Shown one piece after another: positions 42,833 to 51,618 of a stretch of 64,000 bases of DNA (position 1 is the stretch's first letter; each line of letters opens with the position of its first letter). The stretch lies in the NCBI GenBank assembly GCA_019113165.1, contig DXHV01000073.1:93287-157286 (forward strand), read 5' to 3'. The DNA comes from Candidatus Desulfovibrio intestinipullorum. GTDB taxonomy: Bacteria; Desulfobacterota; Desulfovibrionia; Desulfovibrionales; Desulfovibrionaceae. The position numbers and the translations under genes are program-made. The notes beneath the pieces are model-generated. The model was not told where the DNA came from. It made no database searches and worked only from the letters and a program-made list of their open reading frames with translations.

Positions 42833-44017
42833 ATGCAGCAAGCAACTCTCTTCTCCCCCGACCGCAAGGCCCGCCTGCACAGTGCCCTGCTCACCTGGTT
42901 CGAACAGCACAGGCGTCCCCTGCCCTGGCGCACGGACTACGCCCCCTATGCGGTTTGGATTTCCGAAATCATGCTGCAGCAGACGCAGATGGAGCGCGGG
43001 GTCAGCTACTTTCAGGCCTGGATGGAGCGCTTCCCCTCCATTGCCGATCTGGCATATGCCGAAGAAGACGAGGTACTCAGAGCGTGGGAAGGGCTTGGCT
43101 ACTACTCGCGAGCCCGCAACATCCTCAGGGCGGCAAGAACCATACAGGCCGAACACGCAGGCCTCTTTCCCTCTGCCTACAGGGACATTGCCGCCCTGCC
43201 GGGCATAGGCCCCTATACGGCCGCAGCCATAGCCAGCATTGCCTTCAATCAGGATGTGGCCTGCATTGATGCCAATGTGGAACGGGTGGTCTCCCGCCTC
43301 TGCGATCTGGACGTGCCCGTGCGCAGGCAGCCTGGCAAGGCACTCCTTGCCGAATGCGCCGATGATCTTCTCTGCAGAGGCCGGGCCAGGGACTACAATC
43401 AGGCCGTGATGGAACTTGGAGCCCTTGTCTGCGGTCGCAGGCCCGCCTGTCCGGTCTGCCCCCTGCAGTCCTTCTGCAGGGCCCTGCAGCACAAGACTGT
43501 GCACCTGCGCCCCGTGCTTCCCGAAAAGACGGCCAGCGTGGCCCTGACCATCGCCTCGGGCGTGCTTGTAAGCGGCGGGCTCCTCTACATACAGAAACGG
43601 CTGCCCAACGATGTCTGGGGCGGCCTCTGGGAGTTCCCCGGCGGAAGCGTCGAACAGGGAGAGTGTCCCGAAGAGGCCGTGGTGCGGGAATTCATGGAGG
43701 AAACGGGCCTTGCCGTCCGGGTCACGGACAAGTTTGGCTGCATCCGGCACAAGTACACAAAGTACAACATCACCCTGCACTGCTTTGCCCTCGCCCTGGC
43801 AGACAAAGCGAGCGACCCCTGTCCCGAGCCGCCCCATCTTTGCGAGGCCTCGGAGTTTCGCTGGTGCACGCTTGAGGAACTGAAGGACCATGCCATGCCC
43901 TCCTCCCACAGAAAACTCGCCAAAACACTGAGCCTTTCCGGGGACAAGCTCTCCTCTTCCCTGTCCGGCACACCCCATGCCGGCGAAAGAAGCCTGCCCG
44001 GCCTTCTTTCCGGCTGA
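42833..44017 (+). CDS. mutY: Adenine DNA glycosylase MutY with Nudix-type C-terminal domain
   Basis: 394 aa from ATG 42833 (GAGG 12 nt upstream). Removes adenine opposite 8-oxoguanine. N-terminal glycosylase: PWRTDYAPYAVWISEIMLQQTQ with the catalytic Glu, helix-hairpin-helix LPGIGPYTAAAI, the catalytic Asp in CIDANVERV, and the iron-sulfur cysteines in CGRRPACPVCPLQSFC (spacing x5-x2-x5, one residue shorter than the usual x6 first gap). The C-terminal domain (about 250-370) carries a complete Nudix box GGSVEQGECPEEAVVREF followed by MEETGL, which ordinary MutY lacks. A dual MutY/MutT function is possible. Confidence 0.93.
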   Translation: MQQATLFSPDRKARLHSALLTWFEQHRRPLPWRTDYAPYAVWISEIMLQQTQMERGVSYFQAWMERFPSIADLAYAEEDEVLRAWEGLGYYSRARNILRAARTIQAEHAGLFPSAYRDIAALPGIGPYTAAAIASIAFNQDVACIDANVERVVSRLCDLDVPVRRQPGKALLAECADDLLCRGRARDYNQAVMELGALVCGRRPACPVCPLQSFCRALQHKTVHLRPVLPEKTASVALTIASGVLVSGGLLYIQKRLPNDVWGGLWEFPGGSVEQGECPEEAVVREFMEETGLAVRVTDKFGCIRHKYTKYNITLHCFALALADKASDPCPEPPHLCEASEFRWCTLEELKDHAMPSSHRKLAKTLSLSGDKLSSSLSGTPHAGERSLPGLLSG

Positions 44018-44152
44018 AAAGAGGCCTGTAACGACTTGCGCACAGCCCTGTGCATCTTTCTCCAAGGTCTTGACTTTTCTCCGGCCTGCAGGTATGGGGA
44101 GTTCTGCGGTTCGCCGCAACCATCCATTTGAGAACCAATGGTGTTCACAGAA

Positions 44153-44179
44153 GGGTGCCTCTACAGGCCCCTTTTTTTT
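44153..44179 (+). terminator. Terminator between mutY and rimP (possible attenuator)
   Basis: GGG-T-GCCT (44153-44160) pairs with AGGC-CCC (44165-44171), one bulge, 4-nt loop, followed by T8 (44172-44179). It ends 23 nt before rimP. It may end mutY transcripts or attenuate the rimP-nusA operon. Confidence 0.7.
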
Positions 44180-44202
44180 GGCCCAAAAACCAAGGAGCGA
44201 TC

Positions 44203-44847
44203 ATGTCTCACGACACTTTGAAAGCGACACTGCTCCAGCTTGCTCTGCCTGCTGTCCGTGCCCAGGGCCTGGATATCTGGGGACTTGAGCTCATAGAGGG
44301 ACGGCAGATGATCGTGCGCCTGTTTGTCGAGGCCGCCACCGGGAACACTGAGACAGACATGATGAACGGAGCAGAGGGCGGGTCAGAGGAAGCGGCCCCC
44401 TCCAGGGAACAGCTTTCGGCCACCGTCGATCAGTGCGAAGCCATTTCCCGCCAGTTCTCCCTTGCTCTGGACGCCGAAGACGTCATTGACAGGGCCTACA
44501 CTCTGGAAGTGTCCACTCCCGGCTTCAACCGCATTTTCTTCTCTGCCGGACAGATGTCCGCCTATGTAGGCGATCTCATTGAAGCCCGCATGCCCGCGCC
44601 CTTTGCGCCGGCACCGTCCCTGCCTGCCCGGCGAACCTGGAAGGGCACCCTGCTCTCGGTCACGGACGACACCTTTGTTCTTGCACCGTCCACCATAGAT
44701 GCTGACGGTGACATCCACCCCGAAGAGCTCGAGCCCGTGCACATTCCCTTTGCCGCGACACGCCGTGTCAGCCGCATCTATGTCTTCCGTCGCCCAGCCA
44801 AGCCGGGCAAGGGTCCCAAAAAGACCAAAACTGCACCTCTCGCCTGA
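44203..44847 (+). CDS. rimP: Ribosome maturation factor RimP
   Basis: 214 aa from ATG 44203, AAGGAG upstream. Needed for 30S subunit maturation. The family segment CEAISRQFSLALDAEDVIDRAYTLEVSTPGFNR is clear. An acidic insert of about 30 residues (NTETDMMNGAEGGSEEAAP) interrupts the N-terminal domain, and the tail is Lys-rich, making it longer than the usual 150-160 aa. First gene of the rimP-nusA-ylxR-infB cluster. Confidence 0.92.
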   Translation: MSHDTLKATLLQLALPAVRAQGLDIWGLELIEGRQMIVRLFVEAATGNTETDMMNGAEGGSEEAAPSREQLSATVDQCEAISRQFSLALDAEDVIDRAYTLEVSTPGFNRIFFSAGQMSAYVGDLIEARMPAPFAPAPSLPARRTWKGTLLSVTDDTFVLAPSTIDADGDIHPEELEPVHIPFAATRRVSRIYVFRRPAKPGKGPKKTKTAPLA

Positions 44848-44974
44848 GGCAGAAGCCTGCAGGCATGCCCGCCTGACGGATCGGGGATCAGCAGGTCCCT
44901 GACCTTGCAGGATGCGGGCAGCAGACGCATATTTTTCTCAGGTTCGCAGAACTTCTGTTTCTCAGAAATACACC

Positions 44975-45029
44975 AAGGAGGCGGCGCATCCTCCCCTGTG
45001 TACCACAGGGCCCTTGGCGCCGATACAGG
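44975..45029 (+). promoter_or_regulatory. Shine-Dalgarno bridging leader element, copy 2 (nusA)
   Basis: AAGGAGG (44975-44981), loop CGGCGCAT (44982-44989), CCTCC (44990-44994), hairpin CCCTGTG-TAC-CACAGGG (44994-45010), GCGCCG (45017-45022), ATG at 45030. GGAGG can pair with CCTCC and CGGCGC with GCGCCG. There is no other ribosome-binding site near the ATG; 48 nt separate the AAGGAGG from it. Confidence 0.8.
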
Positions 45030-46388
45030 ATGAATCAAGAACTGAAAAAAGCCATTGACCAGATCTGCAAGGACAAGGGGCTTGATATCGACATGCTCAT
45101 TGAAACCCTTGAAGATGCTGTCAAAACATCAGTCTTGCGTCGTTATAGCGAAGACATTGATGTCGAGGTCACCTACAATCAGGATACAGGCGACATCGAA
45201 GTCTACCAGTTCAAAATCGTTGTCCCGGACGAGGATTTCGAAAACGAGGATCGGGAGATCGCCTTTTCCGATGCCCAAAAGCACGACGCTTCCGTCCAGG
45301 TTGACGACGAAATGGGCTTCCGCATCAAGATCGAGAATCTTGGCCGCATTGCTGCCCAGTCGGCCAAGCAGGTCATCATCCAGCGCCTGCGCGATGCCGA
45401 ACAGACCAATATCTATAACGATTACCGTGAACGCATCGGTGAAATCGTTTCCGGCACCATTCAGCGCCGCGACAAGGGCGGTCTCATCGTCAATCTCGAA
45501 CGCACCGAAGCCATCCTGCCCAGGGAAGAGCAGATCCCCAAGGAGCACTTCCGCCGCGGCGACTCCATCCAGGCCATCATCATTGATGTGCACAAGGAAG
45601 GCCGCGGTCCGCAGGTCGTGCTCTCAAGATCCCACCGCGACTACATGACCGCCCTCTTCCGCCGCGAAGTGCCCGAACTCGACGAGGGCATCATCCAGAT
45701 CATGGGCGTGGCCAGGGATCCCGGTTCCCGTGCCAAAGTGGCCGTCTTCTCCAGGGAGAGGGACGTGGATCCCGTGGGTGCCTGCGTTGGCGTACGCGGC
45801 TCCAGAATCCAGAACATTGTGCAGGAGCTGCGCGGCGAACGCATCGATATCGTCATCTGGAGTGCCGACATTGCCACCTACGCCCGCAATGCCCTGGCTC
45901 CGGCCCAGGTGTCCCGCATTGTCGTTGATGATGCCAACAACCTGCTGGAAGTGATTGTGCCCGACGATCAGCTCACCAACGCCATTGGCCGCAAGGGCCA
46001 GAACGTCAAGCTGGCGGCCCGTCTGCTGGGCTGGAAGGTCGATATCTTCACCGAGACCCGCTACAGCGAGGCCAGCAGCGCAGCCCACAGCAGCATTGAA
46101 CAGCTGGCCAGCGTTGCCGAAGTCTCCAGCGAGGCTCTGATCAATGCCGGCTACACCAGCATGGACAAGATCCGTGCCGCCACGGACGACGAACTTGCGG
46201 CTGCCCTGAGCCTGACCGACCAGCAGATCGGCAATCTGCGTTCGGCCCTGAATTTCCTGACCACGGATGAGGCCCAGAAGGCTGCACGCCTCCATGGCGA
46301 GCACAGGGCCGATGGTGGCGCCCTGCCTGGCGACGAGCCCCAGAAAGCGGCTGCGGCCATCCCTGATGCCGGAGGCGCTGCCGACTAG
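45030..46388 (+). CDS. nusA: Transcription termination/antitermination factor NusA
   Basis: 452 aa. N-terminal RNA-polymerase-binding domain (1-130), S1 domain (about 135-200, GEIVSGTIQRRDKGGLIVNL), two KH domains (about 205-345; DPVGACVGVRGSRIQNIVQEL and NAIGRKGQNVKLAARLLGW) and one C-terminal helix-hairpin-helix unit (about 370-420) rather than the two acidic repeats of E. coli. It modulates pausing, termination and antitermination. The start codon lacks an adjacent ribosome site and is served by the folded leader. Confidence 0.98.
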   Translation: MNQELKKAIDQICKDKGLDIDMLIETLEDAVKTSVLRRYSEDIDVEVTYNQDTGDIEVYQFKIVVPDEDFENEDREIAFSDAQKHDASVQVDDEMGFRIKIENLGRIAAQSAKQVIIQRLRDAEQTNIYNDYRERIGEIVSGTIQRRDKGGLIVNLERTEAILPREEQIPKEHFRRGDSIQAIIIDVHKEGRGPQVVLSRSHRDYMTALFRREVPELDEGIIQIMGVARDPGSRAKVAVFSRERDVDPVGACVGVRGSRIQNIVQELRGERIDIVIWSADIATYARNALAPAQVSRIVVDDANNLLEVIVPDDQLTNAIGRKGQNVKLAARLLGWKVDIFTETRYSEASSAAHSSIEQLASVAEVSSEALINAGYTSMDKIRAATDDELAAALSLTDQQIGNLRSALNFLTTDEAQKAARLHGEHRADGGALPGDEPQKAAAAIPDAGGAAD

Positions 46389-46435
46389 GCGCTTCGTGAC
46401 GGTGTCCATGGATGATGCGAGGAGACTCTTTGAGG

Positions 46436-46756
46436 ATGAGCAGCACAGAGAGGCAGTCCCGGCCCACCGGCCAGGCAAACGCAGACAGCGGTCCTGTCCG
46501 CATGTGTGTCATCTGCAGGCAGCGCGCACCCAAGGCCCACCTCCTGCGCCATGTCCTGTCTGCAGATGGAAGCCTTGTGGAGGACACACGACAAACCTGC
46601 CCCGGACGGGGCTGGTATGTCTGCAGCCAGGAGACCTGCCGGAAGAAGTTTGCCAGGTTCAGACCTGCCAGACGGCGCAAGGCACGGGAGGACGCCTCCC
46701 GCGACAGGGAGCTGTCTGTCCAGGCCTCGCCGGCAGAGACATGTCCGCATCACTGA
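46436..46756 (+). CDS. ylxR: YlxR-family RNA-binding protein (DUF448)
   Basis: 106 aa from ATG 46436 with GAGGAG 11 nt upstream; ATG 46412 in the same frame is an alternative. Family hallmarks are MCVICRQRAPKAHLLRHVL and PGRGWYVCSQETCRKKFA, including the conserved cysteines and GRG. YlxR proteins are small nucleic-acid-binding proteins encoded between nusA and infB, as here. The C-terminus is basic and low-complexity. Confidence 0.92.
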   Translation: MSSTERQSRPTGQANADSGPVRMCVICRQRAPKAHLLRHVLSADGSLVEDTRQTCPGRGWYVCSQETCRKKFARFRPARRRKAREDASRDRELSVQASPAETCPHH

Positions 46757-47088
46757 CCCCCCAATCCATCCCGGTCTGCCAAAGACCATTATGGCACTGC
46801 CTTCTGCAGGACAGCCCGGACACCCCTTGCCGGCCAGCCCCTTCTGCAGAGACAGACACGCAAGCACGATCGTCAGGGAACTGGCGGTCCGGAGGCCTCC
46901 GGGCGGGCTGTCCGTCAGGGATTCTGCCACGGAATCAGGCCCCTATGGCAAGGATTGCTTCCTCTTCGGCCGCAGAAGCTGCGGATATTTGGATGTGCGC
47001 ACCCATGACGGGACCAGGCCTTCGGCTTGTTCGTGTCGCAAGGACACTGCGTCTTCTGGAACGGAGCAGCACCTGTCCCATCGAACTT

Positions 47089-47117
47089 AAGGAAACACAA
47101 GGGTTCTTCCTTTTTTT
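47089..47117 (+). terminator. Candidate terminator upstream of infB
   Basis: AAGGAA (47089-47094) pairs with TTCCTT (47107-47112), followed by T5 to 47117. A short stem, so partial termination of the nusA transcript is more likely than a full stop. Confidence 0.45.
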
Positions 47118-47218
47118 CTGTGGGGACGCCCCACCCCGAACACCCAGGCTCCCAGGGCCATCTGAAGGGCTCCGAGCTGACCTTTAGGATAGCCGTCCTT
47201 GGATGGACAGGCTCTGGG

Positions 47219-47278
47219 CTGCATTCAGACATGCGGGGGTTGTCCCGAATACCCTCAACTGACTGACCCTGAATGCAG
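47219..47278 (+). other. Long-range stem in infB leader
   Basis: CTGCATTCAG (47219-47228) and CTGAATGCAG (47269-47278) are perfect inverse copies enclosing 40 nt. It stands 35 nt before the leader element and could be part of the same folded leader. Confidence 0.5.
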
Positions 47279-47312
47279 TCCGAAGGACTCAACTCCTACC
47301 AAGGATCATGAC

Positions 47313-47368
47313 AAGGAGGCGGCGCTTCCTCCCCTGCCCCAAGGGCAGAGACCGCGCCGAGATTGCTG
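47313..47368 (+). promoter_or_regulatory. Shine-Dalgarno bridging leader element, copy 3 (infB)
   Basis: AAGGAGG (47313-47319), loop CGGCGCTT (47320-47327), CCTCC (47328-47332), hairpin CTGCCC/GGGCAG (47334-47339 with 47343-47348), GCGCCG (47354-47359), ATG at 47369. The AAGGAGG to ATG distance is 49 nt, the same as in the other copies, although the hairpin sequence differs. Confidence 0.8.
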
Positions 47369-50212
47369 ATGAATGAGAACGACAAAAAAATCAAAATCAA
47401 AGATCTTGCTGTAGAGCTCAAGATGGACAAGCAGGACGTGGTGAATGCCGCTCGCGAAGAAGGCTTTACCGTCCGCAATGCCCAGACAGTACTGACCAAT
47501 GAGGAAGCAAACCGTCTTCGCAAGCGCTTTGGCAAGACAGAAGAGCAGCACAAGGAAGTCATTGTGCGCCGCCGCAAGCCCCATCAGGACAAGGCCGAGG
47601 GGCAGGCTCACGACAAGCTGGAAGCGACCGCTCAGGCCGCCGAGGGCACGGTTTCCGCAGAGCCCAGGACCGAACAGGGCGACAAGGCAGACCATGCCGA
47701 ACGCGGCGATCGCAGCAGAAACCGCAGCAGCAGGAACCGCAGCCGCACGCCCCGCAGTGAAGTCGCTCCGGCCAAGGTCATCAGCAGGCCTTCTGATGCC
47801 AGGCCCCAGCAGACCGAGCCTGCCGAGGACAAGACTCCTGCCGAGCAGCCGGCCGCAGCCGCACAGGTTGTGAGCAGGCCCACCGAAGCTGCGGATCAGG
47901 CCAGGCCTGCCGCCAAATCCGGCGAAGGCGAGGTCCGCGGCCAGCAGGAACGCAAGCGCCAGCCGCGCACCGTCACCCCCGAAGTGCCCAAGGTGCGCAT
48001 CATCTCCAGGCCCGCTCCCTCCAGCTCCTCTTCTCCCGCTCCCCGCGGCCAGCAGCGCACCGATCGCGACGGAGATCGTCCCCGTTCCGGCTCCGGCCGT
48101 GATGGAAGCGGCGATCGTCAGCGCACCATGGGCGCCCGCGACGGCGGCCATATGGACGGCGATGCCCGCCGCCGTAGCGACGGTGCCCGCACCCGCAGCG
48201 GCAGCAGGACGTCCGGTCCCAGGCTGCAGAATGAAGGCCGTTCCGAGTCCATGGAGTTCGATCCCAGCCAGAACGCCGACAGCCGCAACGGCCAGAGCAA
48301 GAAGAAGCGCAACAAGGGACGCCGCACCGTCGACTTCCAGCAAATGGGCTTCGACAACCACATGGACGACAACGATGCCCCGCGCATGCGCAGCAACAAG
48401 AGCCGCAAAAAGAAGCCTGCCCAGACTCCTACTCCGGTGACCCAGCCCCTGAAGGCCGCCAAGCGCAAGGTCCGCGTCGAGGGCACCATCCGTGTCTCCG
48501 ACATGGCCCATCAGATGGGTCTCAAGGCCAACGAGCTCATCAAGGTGCTCTTCAACTTGGGCATCATGGCCACCATCAACCAGTCCATCGACTTTGACAC
48601 TGCGGCCGTCCTGGCTGCGGAATTCAATTACGAGGTGGAAAAGACGGGCTTCGAGGAAAAGGACTACCTGGAGATCACCACTCCGGACAAGCCCGAAGAT
48701 CTCAAGCCCCGTCCGCCTGTCGTGACCATCATGGGCCACGTCGACCATGGCAAGACCTCGCTCCTGGACGCCATCCGCAAGACCCATGTGACCAGCGATG
48801 AAGCCGGCGGCATCACCCAGCACATCGGTGCCTACCATGTGCACACCCAGAACGGCGACGTCGTCTTCCTGGATACGCCCGGCCACGAGGCCTTCACGGC
48901 CATGCGTGCCCGTGGTGCCCAGATCACCGACCTGGTCATCCTGGTAGTTGCTGCCGATGACGGCGTCATGGAGCAGACTCGCGAAGCTATCAACCACGCC
49001 CGTGCCGCCGACGTACCGATCATTGTGGCCGTGAACAAGATCGACAAACCCAGTGCCAACCCCGACCGCGTGCTGCGCGAACTGGCCGAGCTGGGCCTGC
49101 AAGCCGAGGAATGGGGCGGTGACACCATCGTGGTCAAGGTGTCTGCCAAGACCCATCAGGGTCTGGACGAGCTGCTGGAACTGCTGGCCCTGCAGTCCGA
49201 AGTCATGGAACTGAAGGCCAACCCCAACAAGCCTGCCCGCGGCCACATCATCGAAGCCAAGCTCGACAAGGGCCGCGGCCCCGTGGCCACGGTTCTCATC
49301 CAGGAAGGCACCCTGCATCAGGGCGACAACTTCGTCTGTGGCACCTTCTCCGGCCGTGTGCGTGCCCTGCTCAACGATCAGGGCAAGAAGGTGCGCGAGG
49401 CCGGTCCCTCCATCCCAGTGGAAGTGCAGGGCTTTGCCGGCGTGCCGGATGCCGGTGAGGAATTTGCCGCAGTGGCCGACGAAAAGGTGGCCCGCCGCAT
49501 TGCCGATGCCCGCGCCATCCGCCAGAGGGAAAAGGAACTGGCCAGCGAATCCAAGATCACGCTGGAAACCTTCCTGGCCTCCTCTGCGGACGAGGAACAG
49601 AAGACCCTCAATCTGGTCGTCAAGGCCGACGTGCAGGGCTCTCTGGAAGCCGTGCAGGAATCCCTGCGCAAGGCCGGCACGGACAAGGTCACGGTCAATG
49701 TCGTGCACGGCGGCACAGGCGCCATTTCCGAATCCGACATCCTGCTTGCTTCTGCCTCCAAGGCCATCATCATCGGCTTCAACATCCGTCCCACGGCCAA
49801 GATCAAGGAAGTGGCCGCCCACGAAAACGTGGACATCCGCTTCTACGACATCATCTACAAGCTCGTGGACGATGTGAAGAGCGCCATGGCCGGCCTCCTC
49901 GCCCCAGTGGAAAAGGAAGTGTACCTTGGCCAGGCCGAGGTGCGTCAGACCTTCTCCCTGCCCAAGGTCGGCACCATTGCCGGTGCCTATGTGGCCGACG
50001 GCAAGATGCTGCGCAATGCCCGTGTGCGCCTGCTGCGTGACGGCGTTGTGGTGTGGACAGGCCGCATCAGCTCCCTCAAGCGCTTCAAGGATGACGCCAA
50101 GGAAGTGCTGCGCGGCAACGAATGCGGCATCGGTCTTGAGAACTACAACGACATCAAGAACGGTGACATTATCGAAGCCTTCGACACTGTCCAAGAAGCA
50201 GCCACTCTGTAA
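47369..50212 (+). CDS. infB: Translation initiation factor IF-2
   Basis: 947 aa from ATG 47369; an in-frame TTG at 47363 is possible but less likely. N-terminal IF2N domain (1-55), then about 280 residues of charged low-complexity linker rich in R, S, P, A and D, a second IF2N domain (about 370-425), the GTPase domain with G1 GHVDHGKT (about 456), DTPGHEAF and NKIDKP, and domains II-IV. It delivers fMet-tRNA to the 30S subunit. Together with nusA it forms the classical operon; it has its own folded leader. Confidence 0.98.
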   Translation: MNENDKKIKIKDLAVELKMDKQDVVNAAREEGFTVRNAQTVLTNEEANRLRKRFGKTEEQHKEVIVRRRKPHQDKAEGQAHDKLEATAQAAEGTVSAEPRTEQGDKADHAERGDRSRNRSSRNRSRTPRSEVAPAKVISRPSDARPQQTEPAEDKTPAEQPAAAAQVVSRPTEAADQARPAAKSGEGEVRGQQERKRQPRTVTPEVPKVRIISRPAPSSSSSPAPRGQQRTDRDGDRPRSGSGRDGSGDRQRTMGARDGGHMDGDARRRSDGARTRSGSRTSGPRLQNEGRSESMEFDPSQNADSRNGQSKKKRNKGRRTVDFQQMGFDNHMDDNDAPRMRSNKSRKKKPAQTPTPVTQPLKAAKRKVRVEGTIRVSDMAHQMGLKANELIKVLFNLGIMATINQSIDFDTAAVLAAEFNYEVEKTGFEEKDYLEITTPDKPEDLKPRPPVVTIMGHVDHGKTSLLDAIRKTHVTSDEAGGITQHIGAYHVHTQNGDVVFLDTPGHEAFTAMRARGAQITDLVILVVAADDGVMEQTREAINHARAADVPIIVAVNKIDKPSANPDRVLRELAELGLQAEEWGGDTIVVKVSAKTHQGLDELLELLALQSEVMELKANPNKPARGHIIEAKLDKGRGPVATVLIQEGTLHQGDNFVCGTFSGRVRALLNDQGKKVREAGPSIPVEVQGFAGVPDAGEEFAAVADEKVARRIADARAIRQREKELASESKITLETFLASSADEEQKTLNLVVKADVQGSLEAVQESLRKAGTDKVTVNVVHGGTGAISESDILLASASKAIIIGFNIRPTAKIKEVAAHENVDIRFYDIIYKLVDDVKSAMAGLLAPVEKEVYLGQAEVRQTFSLPKVGTIAGAYVADGKMLRNARVRLLRDGVVVWTGRISSLKRFKDDAKEVLRGNECGIGLENYNDIKNGDIIEAFDTVQEAATL

Positions 50213-50224
50213 CGTGCATCTTCA

Positions 50225-50262
50225 GGGGGAAGGGATGTACCCTTCCCCCTTTTTGCTTTTTT
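50225..50262 (+). terminator. Terminator between infB and the DUF503 gene
   Basis: GGGGGAAGGG (50225-50234) pairs with CCCTTCCCCC (50240-50249), 5-nt loop, then T5GCT6 running directly into the ATG at 50263. There is no room for a separate ribosome-binding site after the hairpin. Confidence 0.85.
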
Positions 50263-50553
50263 ATGCTGATAGGACATCTCACAGTCGAATTTTCTCTGGA
50301 CGGCAACGACAACCTCAAGGCCAAGCGTCGTGTGGCCAACAGCCTCAAGCAGAAGACGCGCAACCGCTTCAATGTGGCCATTGCCGAAGACGGCACGGAA
50401 AACAGTCTGACCAGACTGCGCCTGTCTGTCATCTCGCTGTCCAACTCCGAGCGGCATCTGCGCAGTCGCATGGACAAGTGCCAGCTCATGATGGAGGCCG
50501 TTGCCGGAGAGGAAATGGTCGACGCTTCACTGGAAATCTATGCTGCTGACTGA
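50263..50553 (+). CDS. DUF503 family protein (YlxP-like)
   Basis: 96 aa. The short protein has the family pattern FSLDGNDNLKAKRRVANSLKQKTRNRFNVAIAE near the N-terminus and SLEIYAAD at the end. DUF503 proteins are small, commonly encoded after infB and before rbfA; their role is thought to be in ribosome or RNA metabolism but is not established. The ATG follows a terminator by 13 nt and has no ribosome-binding site, so expression is probably low or depends on read-through. It overlaps the next gene by 14 bp. Confidence 0.85.
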   Translation: MLIGHLTVEFSLDGNDNLKAKRRVANSLKQKTRNRFNVAIAEDGTENSLTRLRLSVISLSNSERHLRSRMDKCQLMMEAVAGEEMVDASLEIYAAD

Positions 50554-51568
50554 CCTGGCCTATCCTCTCGCTTGGCGCAGTAAGGCCGCTGCCATGGCTC
50601 AAGCGTTGCTCGATCACGAGAGCTACCTCGTCTGTGCCCATGTCCGTCTGGACGGAGATGCTCTCAGCTCCATGACGGCTATGGCGCACTTCCTCGCGCA
50701 GCACAACAAGCGCTTCCTTCTGTACGCACCCATGGGCGTCCCGGAAAACTACGAGTTTCTTCCCATCCCAGTGCCCGTCTACCGGACACTGGCGGCCCTG
50801 CCCTTCAGGCCGCGCACCCTGCTGGCTCTGGACTGCGGGGAACCGGGCCGGCTTGGCGAGGAACTGCGCGGCGAAGTGTCCGAGTACTCCTGTATCAATA
50901 TTGATCATCATCATGGCCCAGGCATGGGGACCATTGCGAACCTGGTGCTGCCGGAAGCTTCTTCCACCACCCAGATTCTGGCCACGATCTTCCACATGGC
51001 CAAAGCCACCCTGAGCAGGGAGCTTGCAGAAGCCCTGGCCCTGGGGCTCATTACCGACACAGGCGGCTTCCGCCACGCCAATGCAAGACCCGAGGTCTTT
51101 GCACTGGCCGCCCTGCTGGAGCAGGCCGGCGTCTCCATCCACAGGCTGCGCGAGCATCTGGAAAAAAACTGGACCGCCGCCAAGATGCGCCTGTGGGGCA
51201 TGATGAGCGCTGCCATGGAATTCATGGACGGCGAGCGCGTGGCCATGACCACCCTGAGCATGGAGGCTCTGGAAAAGAGCGGCGCCAGACCCGAGGACAC
51301 GGAAGGCTTCGTGGAGCATCTGCGCGAGCTGCGCACTGTGGAAATTGCCGTCTTCCTCAGGGAACAGAGCCCCAATGTGTGCAAGTTCAGCCTCCGCTCC
51401 ATTGAAGAACTGGACGTGCACGCCATTGCCGCCTCCCTAGGTGGCGGCGGACACCGCAATGCCTCGGGCGGCACCCTGGCCATGCCCCTGGAAAATGCCC
51501 GCAGACTGCTGGTAAAGACCGTGCTTGCGGCCCGGGGACAGGCCGATCCGGGAAAAGCGCAGATCTGA
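50540..51568 (+). CDS. nrnA: DHH/DHHA1 phosphoesterase, NrnA-like oligoribonuclease
   Basis: 342 aa from ATG 50540 at the end of the DUF503 gene. The DHH catalytic motifs are present: HVRLDGDALSS (HxxxDxD-like), DCGEPGRLG, INIDHHHGPG (DHH) and GLITDTGGF, and a C-terminal DHHA1 domain with GGGGHRNASGG. The family degrades short RNA oligomers and dephosphorylates pAp. RecJ is much longer, so NrnA is preferred. Usual position is between rbfA and truB; here rbfA is missing. Confidence 0.9.
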   Translation: MLLTDLAYPLAWRSKAAAMAQALLDHESYLVCAHVRLDGDALSSMTAMAHFLAQHNKRFLLYAPMGVPENYEFLPIPVPVYRTLAALPFRPRTLLALDCGEPGRLGEELRGEVSEYSCINIDHHHGPGMGTIANLVLPEASSTTQILATIFHMAKATLSRELAEALALGLITDTGGFRHANARPEVFALAALLEQAGVSIHRLREHLEKNWTAAKMRLWGMMSAAMEFMDGERVAMTTLSMEALEKSGARPEDTEGFVEHLRELRTVEIAVFLREQSPNVCKFSLRSIEELDVHAIAASLGGGGHRNASGGTLAMPLENARRLLVKTVLAARGQADPGKAQI

Positions 51569-51618
51569 GCCATCAAGCTTTTGACTTTTCTTTGAAAAGA
51601 CACTATACAGCTTCGCCT

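Larger units (their letters stand above)
46757..47312. other. Long 5' region of infB without a gene
   Basis: About 610 bp separate ylxR from infB, far more than usual. Open frames crossing it have no recognisable product. It contains a possible terminator (47089-47117), a 10-bp long-range stem (47219-47278), and ends with the infB leader element. An internal promoter for infB in this interval is likely but not clearly readable. Confidence 0.5.

Noticed and set aside
46506..47090. Plus-strand frame overlapping ylxR and running into the infB leader
   Set aside because: Frame-shifted shadow of ylxR in its first part and no recognisable product afterwards; no ribosome site.
47306..50194. 962-codon minus-strand frame opposite infB
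   Set aside because: Antisense of infB; very Gly/Ala/Leu/Val-rich, no motifs.
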